Of a stretch of 64,000 nucleotides of DNA, positions 13,101 through 21,889 are shown piece by piece. Position numbers and translations under genes: made by a program. Source of the DNA: Deuterostichococcus epilithicus (lineage: Eukaryota > Chlorophyta > Trebouxiophyceae > Prasiolales > Stichococcaceae). The stretch lies in the NCBI GenBank assembly GCA_033439295.1, contig JAVTLE010000023.1, positions 2,082,530 through 2,146,529 on the forward strand. Reading direction: 5' to 3'. The number at the start of each line of letters is the position of its first letter. Position 1 is the stretch's first letter. A model generated the notes under the pieces. It did not search any database, was not told the DNA's origin, and saw only the letters and a program-made list of their open reading frames with translations.

Positions 13101-13176
13101 TGCGTCGGCGCTCAGCGCAAATGCGAGGAAGCACTTGGAACTGCTCACAAAGTCTGGCACGACTGCTGAGTCCTAA
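10165..13176 (+). CDS. J-domain, B-box-like zinc finger and CS-domain protein
   Basis: A predicted co-chaperone. Exon 1 (10165-10203, MVQNPDTRDPWSQ) joins in frame to 10348-10425 (YRTLGVRPTATSHEIRQ) and then to an exon from 10517 carrying the Hsp70-stimulating HPD in RTHHPDKGG. Together they make a J domain at about residues 20-85. An exon from about 10918 encodes CEVC, DCWTC and ICDFC followed by KRHW. The spacing C-x2-C-x7-C-x2-C-x4-C-x2-C-x4-H resembles a B-box. Short helical exons follow. An exon near 12340-12480 then reads VTLEFELPFWIDEADVDVRI, and another holds VDTVESLWCLD; these are hallmarks of a CS (p23/NudC-like) domain. The stop is at 13176. The donor after about 10812 and some middle junctions are unresolved. 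The domain order J, zinc, CS is visible; an Hsp70-to-Hsp90 client-transfer role is inference. Confidence 0.75.
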
Positions 13177-13223
13177 ACGAGCAGGTCCATGGTGTGTTGC
13201 TTGTCAACCTCCATGCGGAACGT

Positions 13224-13228
13224 TTACA
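13224..13228 (-). terminator. candidate poly(A) signal of SF3B5 gene
   Basis: TGTAA on the minus strand, about 183 bases beyond the SF3B5 stop. TGTAA is the usual poly(A) signal of green algae. It lies on the J-CS gene side of that gene's own candidate signal, so the two 3' ends probably overlap. Confidence 0.4.
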
Positions 13229-13255
13229 GCTGTATTTTCGTGGCGCATTGGCTGC

Positions 13256-13260
13256 TGTAA
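13256..13260 (+). terminator. candidate poly(A) signal of J-CS gene
   Basis: TGTAA on the plus strand, 80 bases after the stop at 13176. This is a normal distance for the green-algal signal. Confidence 0.45.
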
Positions 13261-13410
13261 TCAGTAGTAACGTTCAGTCTGACAGCCGTGCCTCGCTGGA
13301 TGGCTGGGCCACGACAAATATCCCGCATGCCCAGACTGTCAGCGACAAGCTCAGTGCTGGGAGCGAACCAGATACATCCCCCCTCCTCCAATGCACAAGC
13401 AATGTGCCCG

Positions 13411-13796
13411 TCACTCCTCTTCCCTCCCGGTGGCGGGCGGCACGCCGCACGGCAGAAGCATTTTCTGCAGGAACTCGTACCGTACGCGCCCAATCGACTC
13501 ATTCTGGGCGATGGCGAAGTACTGCAGCATGGGTGGGTGGCCCACGTACGATGCGTAGCTGTCCCGCGCAATGTTCACTGCAAATGCAACACAGCAATCA
13601 GTCAAGGAGTGGTGGCAGCTGCTTTTGATAATGTTGCGTTTGCAATCATGTTTTTGTCTTGGTGCTGAAACACTTACGAGCCTTTCGCACCTGCCCACTC
13701 GAAGCGCTGCAGATCGGCATGGCCGGTGCCCACATACTTTGCCTGCAGGTGCTCGAGCTGGCTGTTTATGTTGAAGCGGTCCTGCAGGGTCGCCAT
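13411..13796 (-). CDS. SF3B5: splicing factor 3B subunit 5 (SF3b10)
   Basis: A small subunit of the SF3b complex of the U2 snRNP, which helps branch-point recognition in the nucleus. Exon 1 is 13796-13691 and reads MATLQDRFNINSQLEHLQAK then YVGTGHADLQRFEW. A GT donor at 13690 and a CAG acceptor ending at 13578 join it in frame to exon 2 (13577-13411), which contains RDSYASYVGHPPMLQYFAIA then QNESIGRVRYEFLQKMLLPC. The product is 90 residues, the normal length for this family, and both conserved halves (QLEHLQ.KY.GTGHAD and RDSY.SY.GH) are intact. The gene starts head-to-head with the PDK1-like kinase and converges on the J-CS gene. Confidence 0.96.
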
Positions 13797-14585
13797 GGCG
13801 CCGTGCCTGAAAGGACCTCAGCAAGCCTTCCTGGCAGCTGACCTGCAAGTCAGAGTGAGAAGCCTTGAGGAAGCGATGCGGCGGCATCGGCACGTCGTGC
13901 TACCTCAGGGACGGGATGGGAACTGCAACGGCAGTGAGTGCGCATCACCTGATCTTCGTGGTCGTTGCCCTGGCAGTGTCACAAGGTTCGTGCGCAGCCC
14001 CGGCAACTTACTGAATTCCCTGCAAAGAGATTGCTGCAAAGATGCGTCTTAAGGGCTGCGCCGGTGTCAAACTTGCCAGAAACTCCTCGCCTATTGCATT
14101 CGGGCCGGGGATGAGCAGCACTGAGGGCGGAAGTGCGAAGACTGAACAAAGAGCCACTTCCTCACGTTCTTCAGGGGACGAAGAATGTTGTCAGACACAA
14201 CGGGGGGCACTGTAAAACTCACCCGCTGAAGTCGCAGCTGTTGCATCCACGAAACTTGCAGACAACATCTGTGTCAAAATTTGCCTGTTGATGATCTCGC
14301 TCTCTTGACAGGCCACCGTGGACGGAGGTTTTGCGAAAGTGATCCCACCCCGTGACGTTCCGCCTCCCGTCAGCCTGCAGTTCACAAACAACGGGTTTAC
14401 GTCTCCATTTGCGCACGATTGAAGTTTGACCACCCAGCCACCGCTGGAAGCGTCGCCGGAGTGTTCAGATCTACTCTCAGACTGACGCCTGCGACGCCGC
14501 CATGACACCCGTACACTAAGCTGGATGCACCTCTGACCAGCACTGCCGTGCACGGCACGGCAGATTACTGATCAACCGCTCTCGT
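13797..14585. promoter_or_regulatory. head-to-head intergenic region (SF3B5 / PDK1-like kinase)
   Basis: These 789 bases lie between two divergent ATGs. A minus-strand open frame at 14191-14553 matches no family I know and is treated as chance. The region probably holds both promoters and 5' UTRs. Confidence 0.4.
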
Positions 14586-17452
14586 ATGATCAGCAACCAC
14601 TGCAGCATGCCTAGCCCGCATCGACACGTCAGCGGGGAGGCGGGTCACGACCTCCCCCTGCGCTCCTCCTCCATGAACTACCGTGCCCCCAGGTCGGTCC
14701 AGCGGGCTAATGATGTTGCAATGCAACGGCTCGTAGCTCTCCGAGGATACCTGGGCAAGGTTCCTGCTTTAGCACCCTATCGTGACGCGCTGTGGAGCGC
14801 GCGTAGGGTGTCGCTGACGCTGGCGGACTTTGACATCGTCCGACGCATTGGCGACGGCAGCTTCTCGGAGGTCGTGCAGGTGCCCAGTTGACACCACCTG
14901 CGGTCCATCCACGCGGACCTCACTCTCATGACTGTCCTGTTAGGTCTGGCGAGCTGGCACCATCACGCTGCTGATGGCAAATGCCCTCAACACATGCAGG
15001 TGCGGCACAAGGCCACGGGCAAGGACTATGCGCTCAAAATCGTAGACAAGCACCTGATCGTGCGGCACCGCATGGTGTCCCACATCAAGACGGAGCGCAA
15101 CATCCTGGACGACTGCGACTACCCCGGCATCGCACGCCTGTACTTCACCTTCCAGGTGGGAATTGAGAGAGCTGCCTCACAGTACCTGCGTTCTTCAGTT
15201 GTCTTACTCCTTCCATCGGCAGAGGGCTGCCCCCACGTGGCGGCTTTGCCGGCATCAGCGGTCTGTATTTGACCATACAGGTAGGAGGTGCTCTGTGCAT
15301 GTTTGTCTGACGGTCGGCTTTGGCGGGTCGCCTGCGCCAGGCGACTGCATGCTGACCTGATCTCTGCGCTGTTCTGCAGGACGAGGCCAGCTTGTACCTG
15401 GGATTGGAGCTCTGCCCCAACGGTGCGGTGTCTGTGTTTCAGGTCAAGTCGGAAGTTGGAACATAAACTGGTAACAGTGCCGCCGCGTCTGAGTGCGACT
15501 TTGAACAGGGCCTGCACCTGCTGTCCTCTCCAAGCGCTTCAACTATGCAATCTACACCCGCAGGGGAGCTCTACGACCAGATCAGGGTGGCGGGCCGCCT
15601 GTCTGCGGCGCGGGCGCAGTTTTACGCGGCAGAAGTTGTCCTGATGCTGGAATATCTACAGGTGATTGATTTACCTTTGCAAGTCTTCATCTTCCCCTCT
15701 TGCGCGCCAGCTCGCCTGCCGCTGTTCCGTTGGTTAAATGCATGTCCATCAGCAAGGGTGCCGGCCGCACTTATGACAGGGTAGTCAATCCTGTGGGTTG
15801 CAGCCGGCTCCCTGTTTTGTGGCTGCAGACGAAGCAGGTGGTGCACAGGGACCTGAAGCCGGAGAACCTGCTGCTCGATGGCGATGGCCACCTAAAGCTC
15901 ATCGATTTCGGCAGCGCCATGCTGCTGCAGGACGATGGCCAGGTGTTGCCTCCTCTTGTATTCCCCCTTCTTCCTGCAGGCACAAAGCGGTCTCAGGCGG
16001 CTTTGCTGTTGAGACTGCTAAGGCCTTGCATGGCAAGCGTATCCAATGTAAGAAGCTGTTGTGCCAGTCCTCTCTGGAGGGCACGAATTCAGTATTCGAG
16101 TTTCTTCTTGCAGGAGGCAGAGCGCGGGGATGGGCAGCGGAAGACGTCTCTGGTGGGCACCGCCGACTACGTTGCGCCAGAGGTGGGCTGTGGATTTTCA
16201 CTGGCTTCTTGGTGATCGAACAGCTGTGCTGCCTGCGTATCCCGAAGCTCGATTTCCACAGGAATGCCCACTGCAGCCGGCAGCAGTGCATGGCAGATCG
16301 CTGGCAGTGCGGCACGGTGCCGTGATGCCGCGACTCGCAGGTCCTGAGCAACGATGCGGTGACCAGTGCGGTGGACTTGTGGGCACTGGGCTGCATCCTC
16401 TTCCAAATTCTGGTCGGCAAGGCGCCCTTCAAGGTACCTACCTATCTGCTCATCCACCTGCTCTGCCGCTGCATGTTTCCACACACCACATGCATCGCTC
16501 ACTGGCGGATGCAAGCCAACAGAGCAGCCCTCACAACCCACATTTGCTGACTCTGCCAGAGGTATGAGACACGTTTCCCCCCTGCCCAGGCCGCCAGCGA
16601 GTACCTGACCTTCCAGCGGATAGCGGACTGCGCCTACGCCATCCCGCCGGAGTGCGAGCTGCCGCCCGATGCGGAGGACCTCATCAGGCGGCTACTCGTG
16701 CTGGAACCCTCCGCGCGACTAGGTCAGGCGCCATGCGCACCGTGCGGCTCTGCCCTGAATTTGCAGGTATTGCTAGCCGACCACAGCCAGGCGCCGCAAC
16801 CTCAGCCATGCATCTGCATCGAGCAGCCGCTGCTGCTGCAGTGCTTTTATGATGAAAACGGGCCCATTGGCGCCTGGAAGCGAGCATACTGTGGCATGTG
16901 TGCAGGCGCGGGAGAGCAGGGCCTGCCGGAGCTGAAGGACCACCCCTTCTTCGGCGGCGTGGACTGGGCCACACTCCGCGAGCAGCCCGCGCCGGCGTTT
17001 GCACGACCGCAGCCGAGTGCGGACGTCGATGAGGTGGGCCTCGACTGGGAGATGACGTCCCTAATGTCGGCGCTGCCAGTGCAGTATGGGCATGATGCCG
17101 GCAGCCCGCCGCGGTGGACGTCAGGCCCCAGCGGCAACCCGACGGAGCGGCTCCGCGCCGCAGTCCCTCCAGCCTGAGCATCGGATCCCGCGACCACGCC
17201 GGCAGCGGCGTCTCGGATGCGTCTCTGACGACGGCGGAGGGCGGCGCCAGTGGCAGCCCGGAGCGGCAGGCGGTGGGCGGCGGCGCCCTCGGCGGCGGCG
17301 CGTTGCCCAGTACGAACAGCAGCTCCTGGTCACCTGCGGTGTCGCCCTCGAAACGAGCTTCTGTGCGTCGGCTGAGCCCATTTGCGACCGACCTCTGTCA
17401 GGCGGCCGAGGTGGCTGACTTGGTGTCTGCTGCTGTTAAGACTGCATCGTAA
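14586..17452 (+). CDS. 3-phosphoinositide-dependent kinase 1-like AGC kinase
   Basis: A Ser/Thr kinase of the PDK1 type, which phosphorylates the activation loop of other AGC kinases. The kinase domain is spread over about eight exons. The glycine loop is [13 protein letters not shown]; the catalytic Lys is in [23 protein letters not shown] is near 15845; the DFG motif is in [11 protein letters not shown]. The activation loop has [13 protein letters not shown] with the expected Ser/Thr. Later come [20 protein letters not shown] and [13 protein letters not shown]. The [15 protein letters not shown] segment is PDK1-like. The exon ending RLG at about 16730 joins one starting near 16910. After about 17033 the end is ambiguous. 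Reading through stops at 17177. A GT-AG intron 17034-17131 instead opens a Ser-rich tail ([12 protein letters not shown]) to 17452, which I prefer. No PH domain follows in either case. Confidence 0.8.
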
Positions 17453-17604
17453 GCGACGCAGGATCGGTTGGTTTTTTGCGATGCGCTGCATTACTGGGCC
17501 GACGGAAGTGTGACATGACATGACTGGCGCATCTGACTGATTGGCGACTTCTGACGAATTGAATGACCAGTGTTGCGGAATTCATGAAAGGGTTTCTACA
17601 ATCC

Positions 17605-19797
17605 TCAAGAATTACAGTCGACCAACCGTGCCTGGCCCTCCAGATCGACAGCGACCTGCCGCAGCAGCCCCTTGCGCGCAAGACGATACTGCACAGCAAG
17701 CTGCCTGTGCATCCAGACCGTCCAAGCACTCGCATTTGCCTCGTTCGGCGGCTCTCCGCTCTGTTGCAGCAGCTTGTCGTCCTGCTCGATGCCGGTAGCC
17801 TGCCGCTTCAGCAGGGCGTCCGCCTCCGCGGCGACATGCCGGCACACGGCAGCCTCGACACCGCTGTCCAACCGCCCGGCCAGCTGCTGCATTGGCTGCT
17901 GTGACTGCTCAGCGGCGCCGCCGCAGTTGTCCCGCCGCACAGCCAGCACGGGCCCATACTGGCCGCTGTGCCGTGCGGCGCTGCTGACTGTGTAGCACAC
18001 GCTGGCGCCGTCAAAGTTTAGCAGGTCGTGGCCGCCGGGCTGCCCCAGGACACAGATCTCCTGCAGCGCCGACAGGCCTGCCGCTGCATGGTCTACCAAT
18101 GCCTGCTCTGCCGCTGCCTCCTCTGCCGCTTCCTGGTCTGCTGCCGGCTGCTGCGCTTTTGAGCTGTCCGGCATCCCGACGCCAGGCACTTGTACAGCCT
18201 CTGCCTTGGCGGCGGCTGCAGCTACCGCTGGGGCACCAGCTCCTGTAGCGCTGGAGCAGACTATCAGTGCCTGATGCGGGCTGCCAAAGTCCTCAAACAC
18301 CTGCGCGACAACCGAGGTTCATATCAACTTCACCCGAATCACACGCCTCCTCCCCGGCTTGAGCAAGGTTCCACAGGGAGCTTGATCAGCAACCGGCACC
18401 CACTTCGAAGCCTGGATCGCTGGGCGTGAAGGCGTAGCCGAGCACGAAGTCCCGCAGCGGCCGGTCGCCGTAGCTGATGAACACCTCCTGCCCCTTCTGG
18501 ATGGGCCTTGTGGCGACCAGCTGGATGGTGCTGCGAGTCAAGCAGGTCAGTTGTCAAGGCGATGACCTCAGGCGACAGGAGCAAGTGCTGTAGAGTGCTG
18601 CGAGCCACGGGTCCATCGAGTGTTGTCAAATCTCTTTGTAAAGCGTCACACAAGAGTCAGTTGCTACAGGAAGTTGCGCCTTTTTGCACCTACTGCCGCC
18701 GGGCCTGACCCGCAGGCGGACGGTGCAGGAGGCGCCGCCGCCGCCGCAGTGATTGCACATGGAGATCAGCGGCAGCATGCACATGTCCAGCTGGCGGAGG
18801 CTGCCGCAGGCCTTGCCACCGGCATCGCCACTGCTGCCCTCGCCAGGCGCCGCTGTTTCTGGCAAGCGCAGGCTCAGCGCGCGCGAGCGCACGAGGCAGT
18901 GCGCCCAGACGAAGCTGTGCAGGCTGACGGCCGGCTCTGGACCTGTACACGGCAACGGCAACGGACGCAGTGCTCATCGTTCTGCAATCATCTCTGCAAC
19001 GCCGTCTTCCCCTGAAAGCCAGCAGTCGGTCGGTCCTTTCCTTGACAACATGCAAGCTCACCAGGGAACAGCAGGCTGTGAAGCGCAGTCAGGCGCAGTC
19101 GCTCCCGCAGCACAGACGCCTCCAGCGGCGGGCACTGCAGCTCCCGCAGCTCACGCACACTGCAGGAACGGAACACGGAGATCTTATGGCATGCCGGGGC
19201 TTGCCACAGCACCCACAAGCAGACATCAACCAGGTGATGGTGATCATAACAGGTGGCGGTGCACCGATTTAAGAAGGAGCCCATCAGGATGCAACACCTG
19301 AAGAGCTGCAAGCTTGTCGCCGCCACGCCAGCAGAGCAAATGCGGGACAACGCTGAGCCGGGCGGCGCCGGCAGCAGTCGCAGCGCCAATCGCCGCGCGG
19401 TTGCCGGGTCCCGCAGATCGAGCAGCAGCCCCAGCGCTAGCAGGAGCGCTCGACGCGTGTCCCCGGGTAGCAGATCGGCGCAGCGGCTCAGCGCCGAGTC
19501 CAGGCAGTCCAGCCCCGGGCCCATTGAGCCTATATGTGCGCCGGATGGAAAATGGGGGTCATCTCCTCCCATCATCTCCCATCACGCAGGTGTCAAAAGG
19601 TCACCCATCAACAGATTGCTCGGTGCTGCATTGCACACCAATGGCTCGCACCTTTGCGGGCTGCCTGCAGTCGAGCAGTGCACGTGCTAACGGTGCGTGC
19701 GCATCTGACCGGAAGCGCCGCTGCCACCTCCCCGGGCTGTATCAGTTGCGTGGCGATGAGGCCCCTGTGATCAACCGCCACAGGTTGGCCGAACATT
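17605..19797 (-). CDS. SET-domain protein methyltransferase, Rubisco-LSMT/SETD3 type (5' end open)
   Basis: A predicted protein-lysine or histidine methyltransferase. The first exon recognised (19797-19711) has DHRGLIATQLIQPGE, the N-SET start. An exon near 19520-19340 is Leu/Ala-rich (RALLLALGLLLDLRD), and another has SVRELRELQCPPLEASVLRE; both fit the inserted helical iSET region. SLHSFVWAHCLVRSRALSL and LPLISMCNHCGG (18900-18740) form the core. The usual DxxNHS is here SMCNHC. GQEVFISYGDRPLRDFVLGY (about 18480) carries the SET Tyr. The final exon (about 18300-17605) is Ala/Glu-rich and matches the loosely conserved substrate-binding end. The start codon lies upstream of 19797 and I could not fix it. 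The substrate cannot be told from sequence alone. Confidence 0.78.
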
Positions 19798-20728
19798 CTG
19801 ATTAAAAGAATATACAGATATTCAGAAAAACGAAATTTCAATCCAAAAACGCATCAGGTAATGCAGTTGGAAGAACATGAGGATGCCGCAGGTCGCGCCT
19901 GCCGCTGGCTCCGGCGCCCAGAGTGACTGTAATGCGGTCGTCGCCACGATCTGCTGGGCCTGCATCGTTAACTGATATTAGTAATAGGCTTGCGTCTGAA
20001 GGCGGAGCTCCACCATCAGAGAAGACAAGTTCACACCTGGGTGCTCTATTCCCAGACTGGCAAGCAGCTCGACGAAAATCTGATGATCAGCCTCGATGCG
20101 CATCTTTGTCTATGTTAGAGCAACTTGGAGTCAGAAAGGGAAAGCTGCTGGTGGCTAGACATGCTGAAGAAGTGTAGCGGCTCCTCGGTTGCGCCAGGTG
20201 GCAATCACGGGGAAATCACGGGGCTGACGTGGCCTCGCCTTCAAAAGCGGTTTCAAGGCGCGCAACGCCGCCATACCTCGATATCTGCATAGGCTCGCCT
20301 CCTCGCACACTCCCCACCATCTGCTCAGCACACCTTTCAAGCCCGGCGACACAGCTCGCGGCCGTGTGCGTCGCCTGACTTCGGTCCACAAGTGCCCCGG
20401 TGCTGACTAGGTGGTCGTGCGCCTTCCGTCGACGAAGGTGACCGCGCGCTTCTCGCTGGCGTGTAGCCCGGCAAAAATTGATAGTCAGCGCCTGTCGTGC
20501 ATTTGAAGGCGCAGTCTTGCCGGAAGCGGAAGGCATCGTGAGATCTTTCAGGCCTTTGTCGCTGAACGCCCCCAAGCTGCCCGTAGGGGGCATGGAGTCT
20601 TGCATGTTTCGAAATTTTCAGGATGTTCAAGGCAATTGCTGTCGAAGCTGCTTTCGAGGGAAGCCTTTTCTGCTTGTACTGACCTGACCTCTTCGGCCCC
20701 TGCTCCTGTAGGTCAAGCACGCGTCGCG
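19798..20728. other. unresolved region between SET gene 5' end and small + gene
   Basis: This stretch should contain the missing first exon(s) of the SET gene on the minus strand. It may also hold an upstream exon of the + gene that starts at 20729, since a CCTGTAG acceptor-like site lies just before that ATG. No frame here shows a family motif. Confidence 0.4.
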
Positions 20729-21166
20729 ATGGCCACGCAAGCAGTCAGTGTCAGGTGTCAGATGCAGACGACGGCGCCGTCAGGCGTGCCTGCACGGCGT
20801 GGCACGACGCCCCAGGGCACCACACCGCTGCTCAAGCCACTGGGCGCCTCGGCCCGCGCAATCGCCAACATCAAGCAGCAGGCGCCCAAGCTGCAGGCGC
20901 AGCTCTTTTACGCCGCCTCCAATCAGCAGAACGCCGGGCCCGGCTTCGTGCGGCCTGACTGCCCGCCGGACTCTGTGGATGAGCCGGCGCGTCGCGCCGC
21001 ACCCGCGCGCCCCGATGCCGCCACTGCCGGCCAGCGCGACGGCGGCAACAAGCCCAGCTTCCGCAGCGCGCTGGAGCAGGCCAGCTGGATGACGGCCACG
21101 GAACAGGCCGGCCGCGCGGACAGTCGGCGCTCCGGGAAGTTTGGCCTCGGCTTTTTGGGACTGTGA
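20729..21166 (+). CDS. small unrecognised protein, possibly organelle-targeted
   Basis: I do not recognise this 145-residue protein. The ATG at 20729 opens MATQAVSVRCQMQTTAPSGV followed by PARRG, a Ser/Thr/Arg-bearing, acid-poor start that could be a transit peptide. The middle is Ala/Gln-rich (ARAIANIKQQAPKLQAQLFY). The end is SGKFGLGFLGL at the stop 21166. It is uninterrupted by introns downstream of the ATG, unlike its neighbours. The frame stays open upstream through a possible acceptor, so the true start may lie in an earlier exon. It converges on the myosin gene. The even codon usage and lack of internal stops support a real gene; function is unknown. Confidence 0.5.
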   Translation: MATQAVSVRCQMQTTAPSGVPARRGTTPQGTTPLLKPLGASARAIANIKQQAPKLQAQLFYAASNQQNAGPGFVRPDCPPDSVDEPARRAAPARPDAATAGQRDGGNKPSFRSALEQASWMTATEQAGRADSRRSGKFGLGFLGL

Positions 21167-21889
21167 GGTCTTGCCAACAAGACAAGACATGACTCAAGAC
21201 ATGACCTGAGTGGGAGCTGCCCATCCTGGGGGCGACCCGACCTCTCAGCAATGCAGGCTGCAGTTGCTGTACAGTGGGAGCGCGCAGCCAAATCCTCTTG
21301 CGAGTGCAATTTGATCATGGGACAAACGGTCCACCCAAGACATCATTCAGGACTTCGCATGTGTGGAGATATTCGGTCCTCCTGCGGGGACGCTCTGCAC
21401 ATCATCGCGTGTTTAGGAGGGCCGTAGGTTGCGAGACGTCATCAGCGTGTTTGGTACGTACTTTTTGACAGCGTCGGTCGCATTTTGGATGCGATTGGCC
21501 GACACTTTTGGCAGCCGGGATTTTGGAGCACCTTCTCGGTTTTTGCGTCAGGCGTTTATGCGATGTGCATGAGCAGCAACAGACGGGTTTGGGGGACGGG
21601 TTGACACACATATAGACATGAAGTGCATGTTTACAGTGGGTAATCAACATCAGTGAGGTCACACACGTTTCGAAAGAGCTTCCCCACACATCAAAACACC
21701 TGCGAAATGTTCCGAGTGCCTGTGCATGTCTACCTGTGCAACTTACGGCCGAGCATGTTGTGCCTCAACTTCCCCAACTGGCAAGGCTATACTTGTTCAG
21801 ATATATCTTCACGCACCCGCGACCAGCGCCCGCTCTGCCAGTGACTGTGCTGGGGCTGCCACTTCCCGTCGCCACTACGCCAGCCTTCA
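21167..21889. other. tail-to-tail intergenic region
   Basis: These 723 bases lie between the stop of the small + gene and the myosin stop. They are more AT-rich than the surrounding DNA. One minus-strand TGTAA (21631-21635) is a candidate myosin poly(A) signal. I see nothing else. Confidence 0.45.
21631..21635 (-). terminator. candidate poly(A) signal of the myosin gene
   Basis: TGTAA on the minus strand, about 255 bases past the myosin stop at 21890. Confidence 0.35.

Noticed and set aside
14191-14553. Minus-strand frame upstream of SF3B5
   Set aside because: SF3B5 is complete without it and the frame has no recognisable domain.
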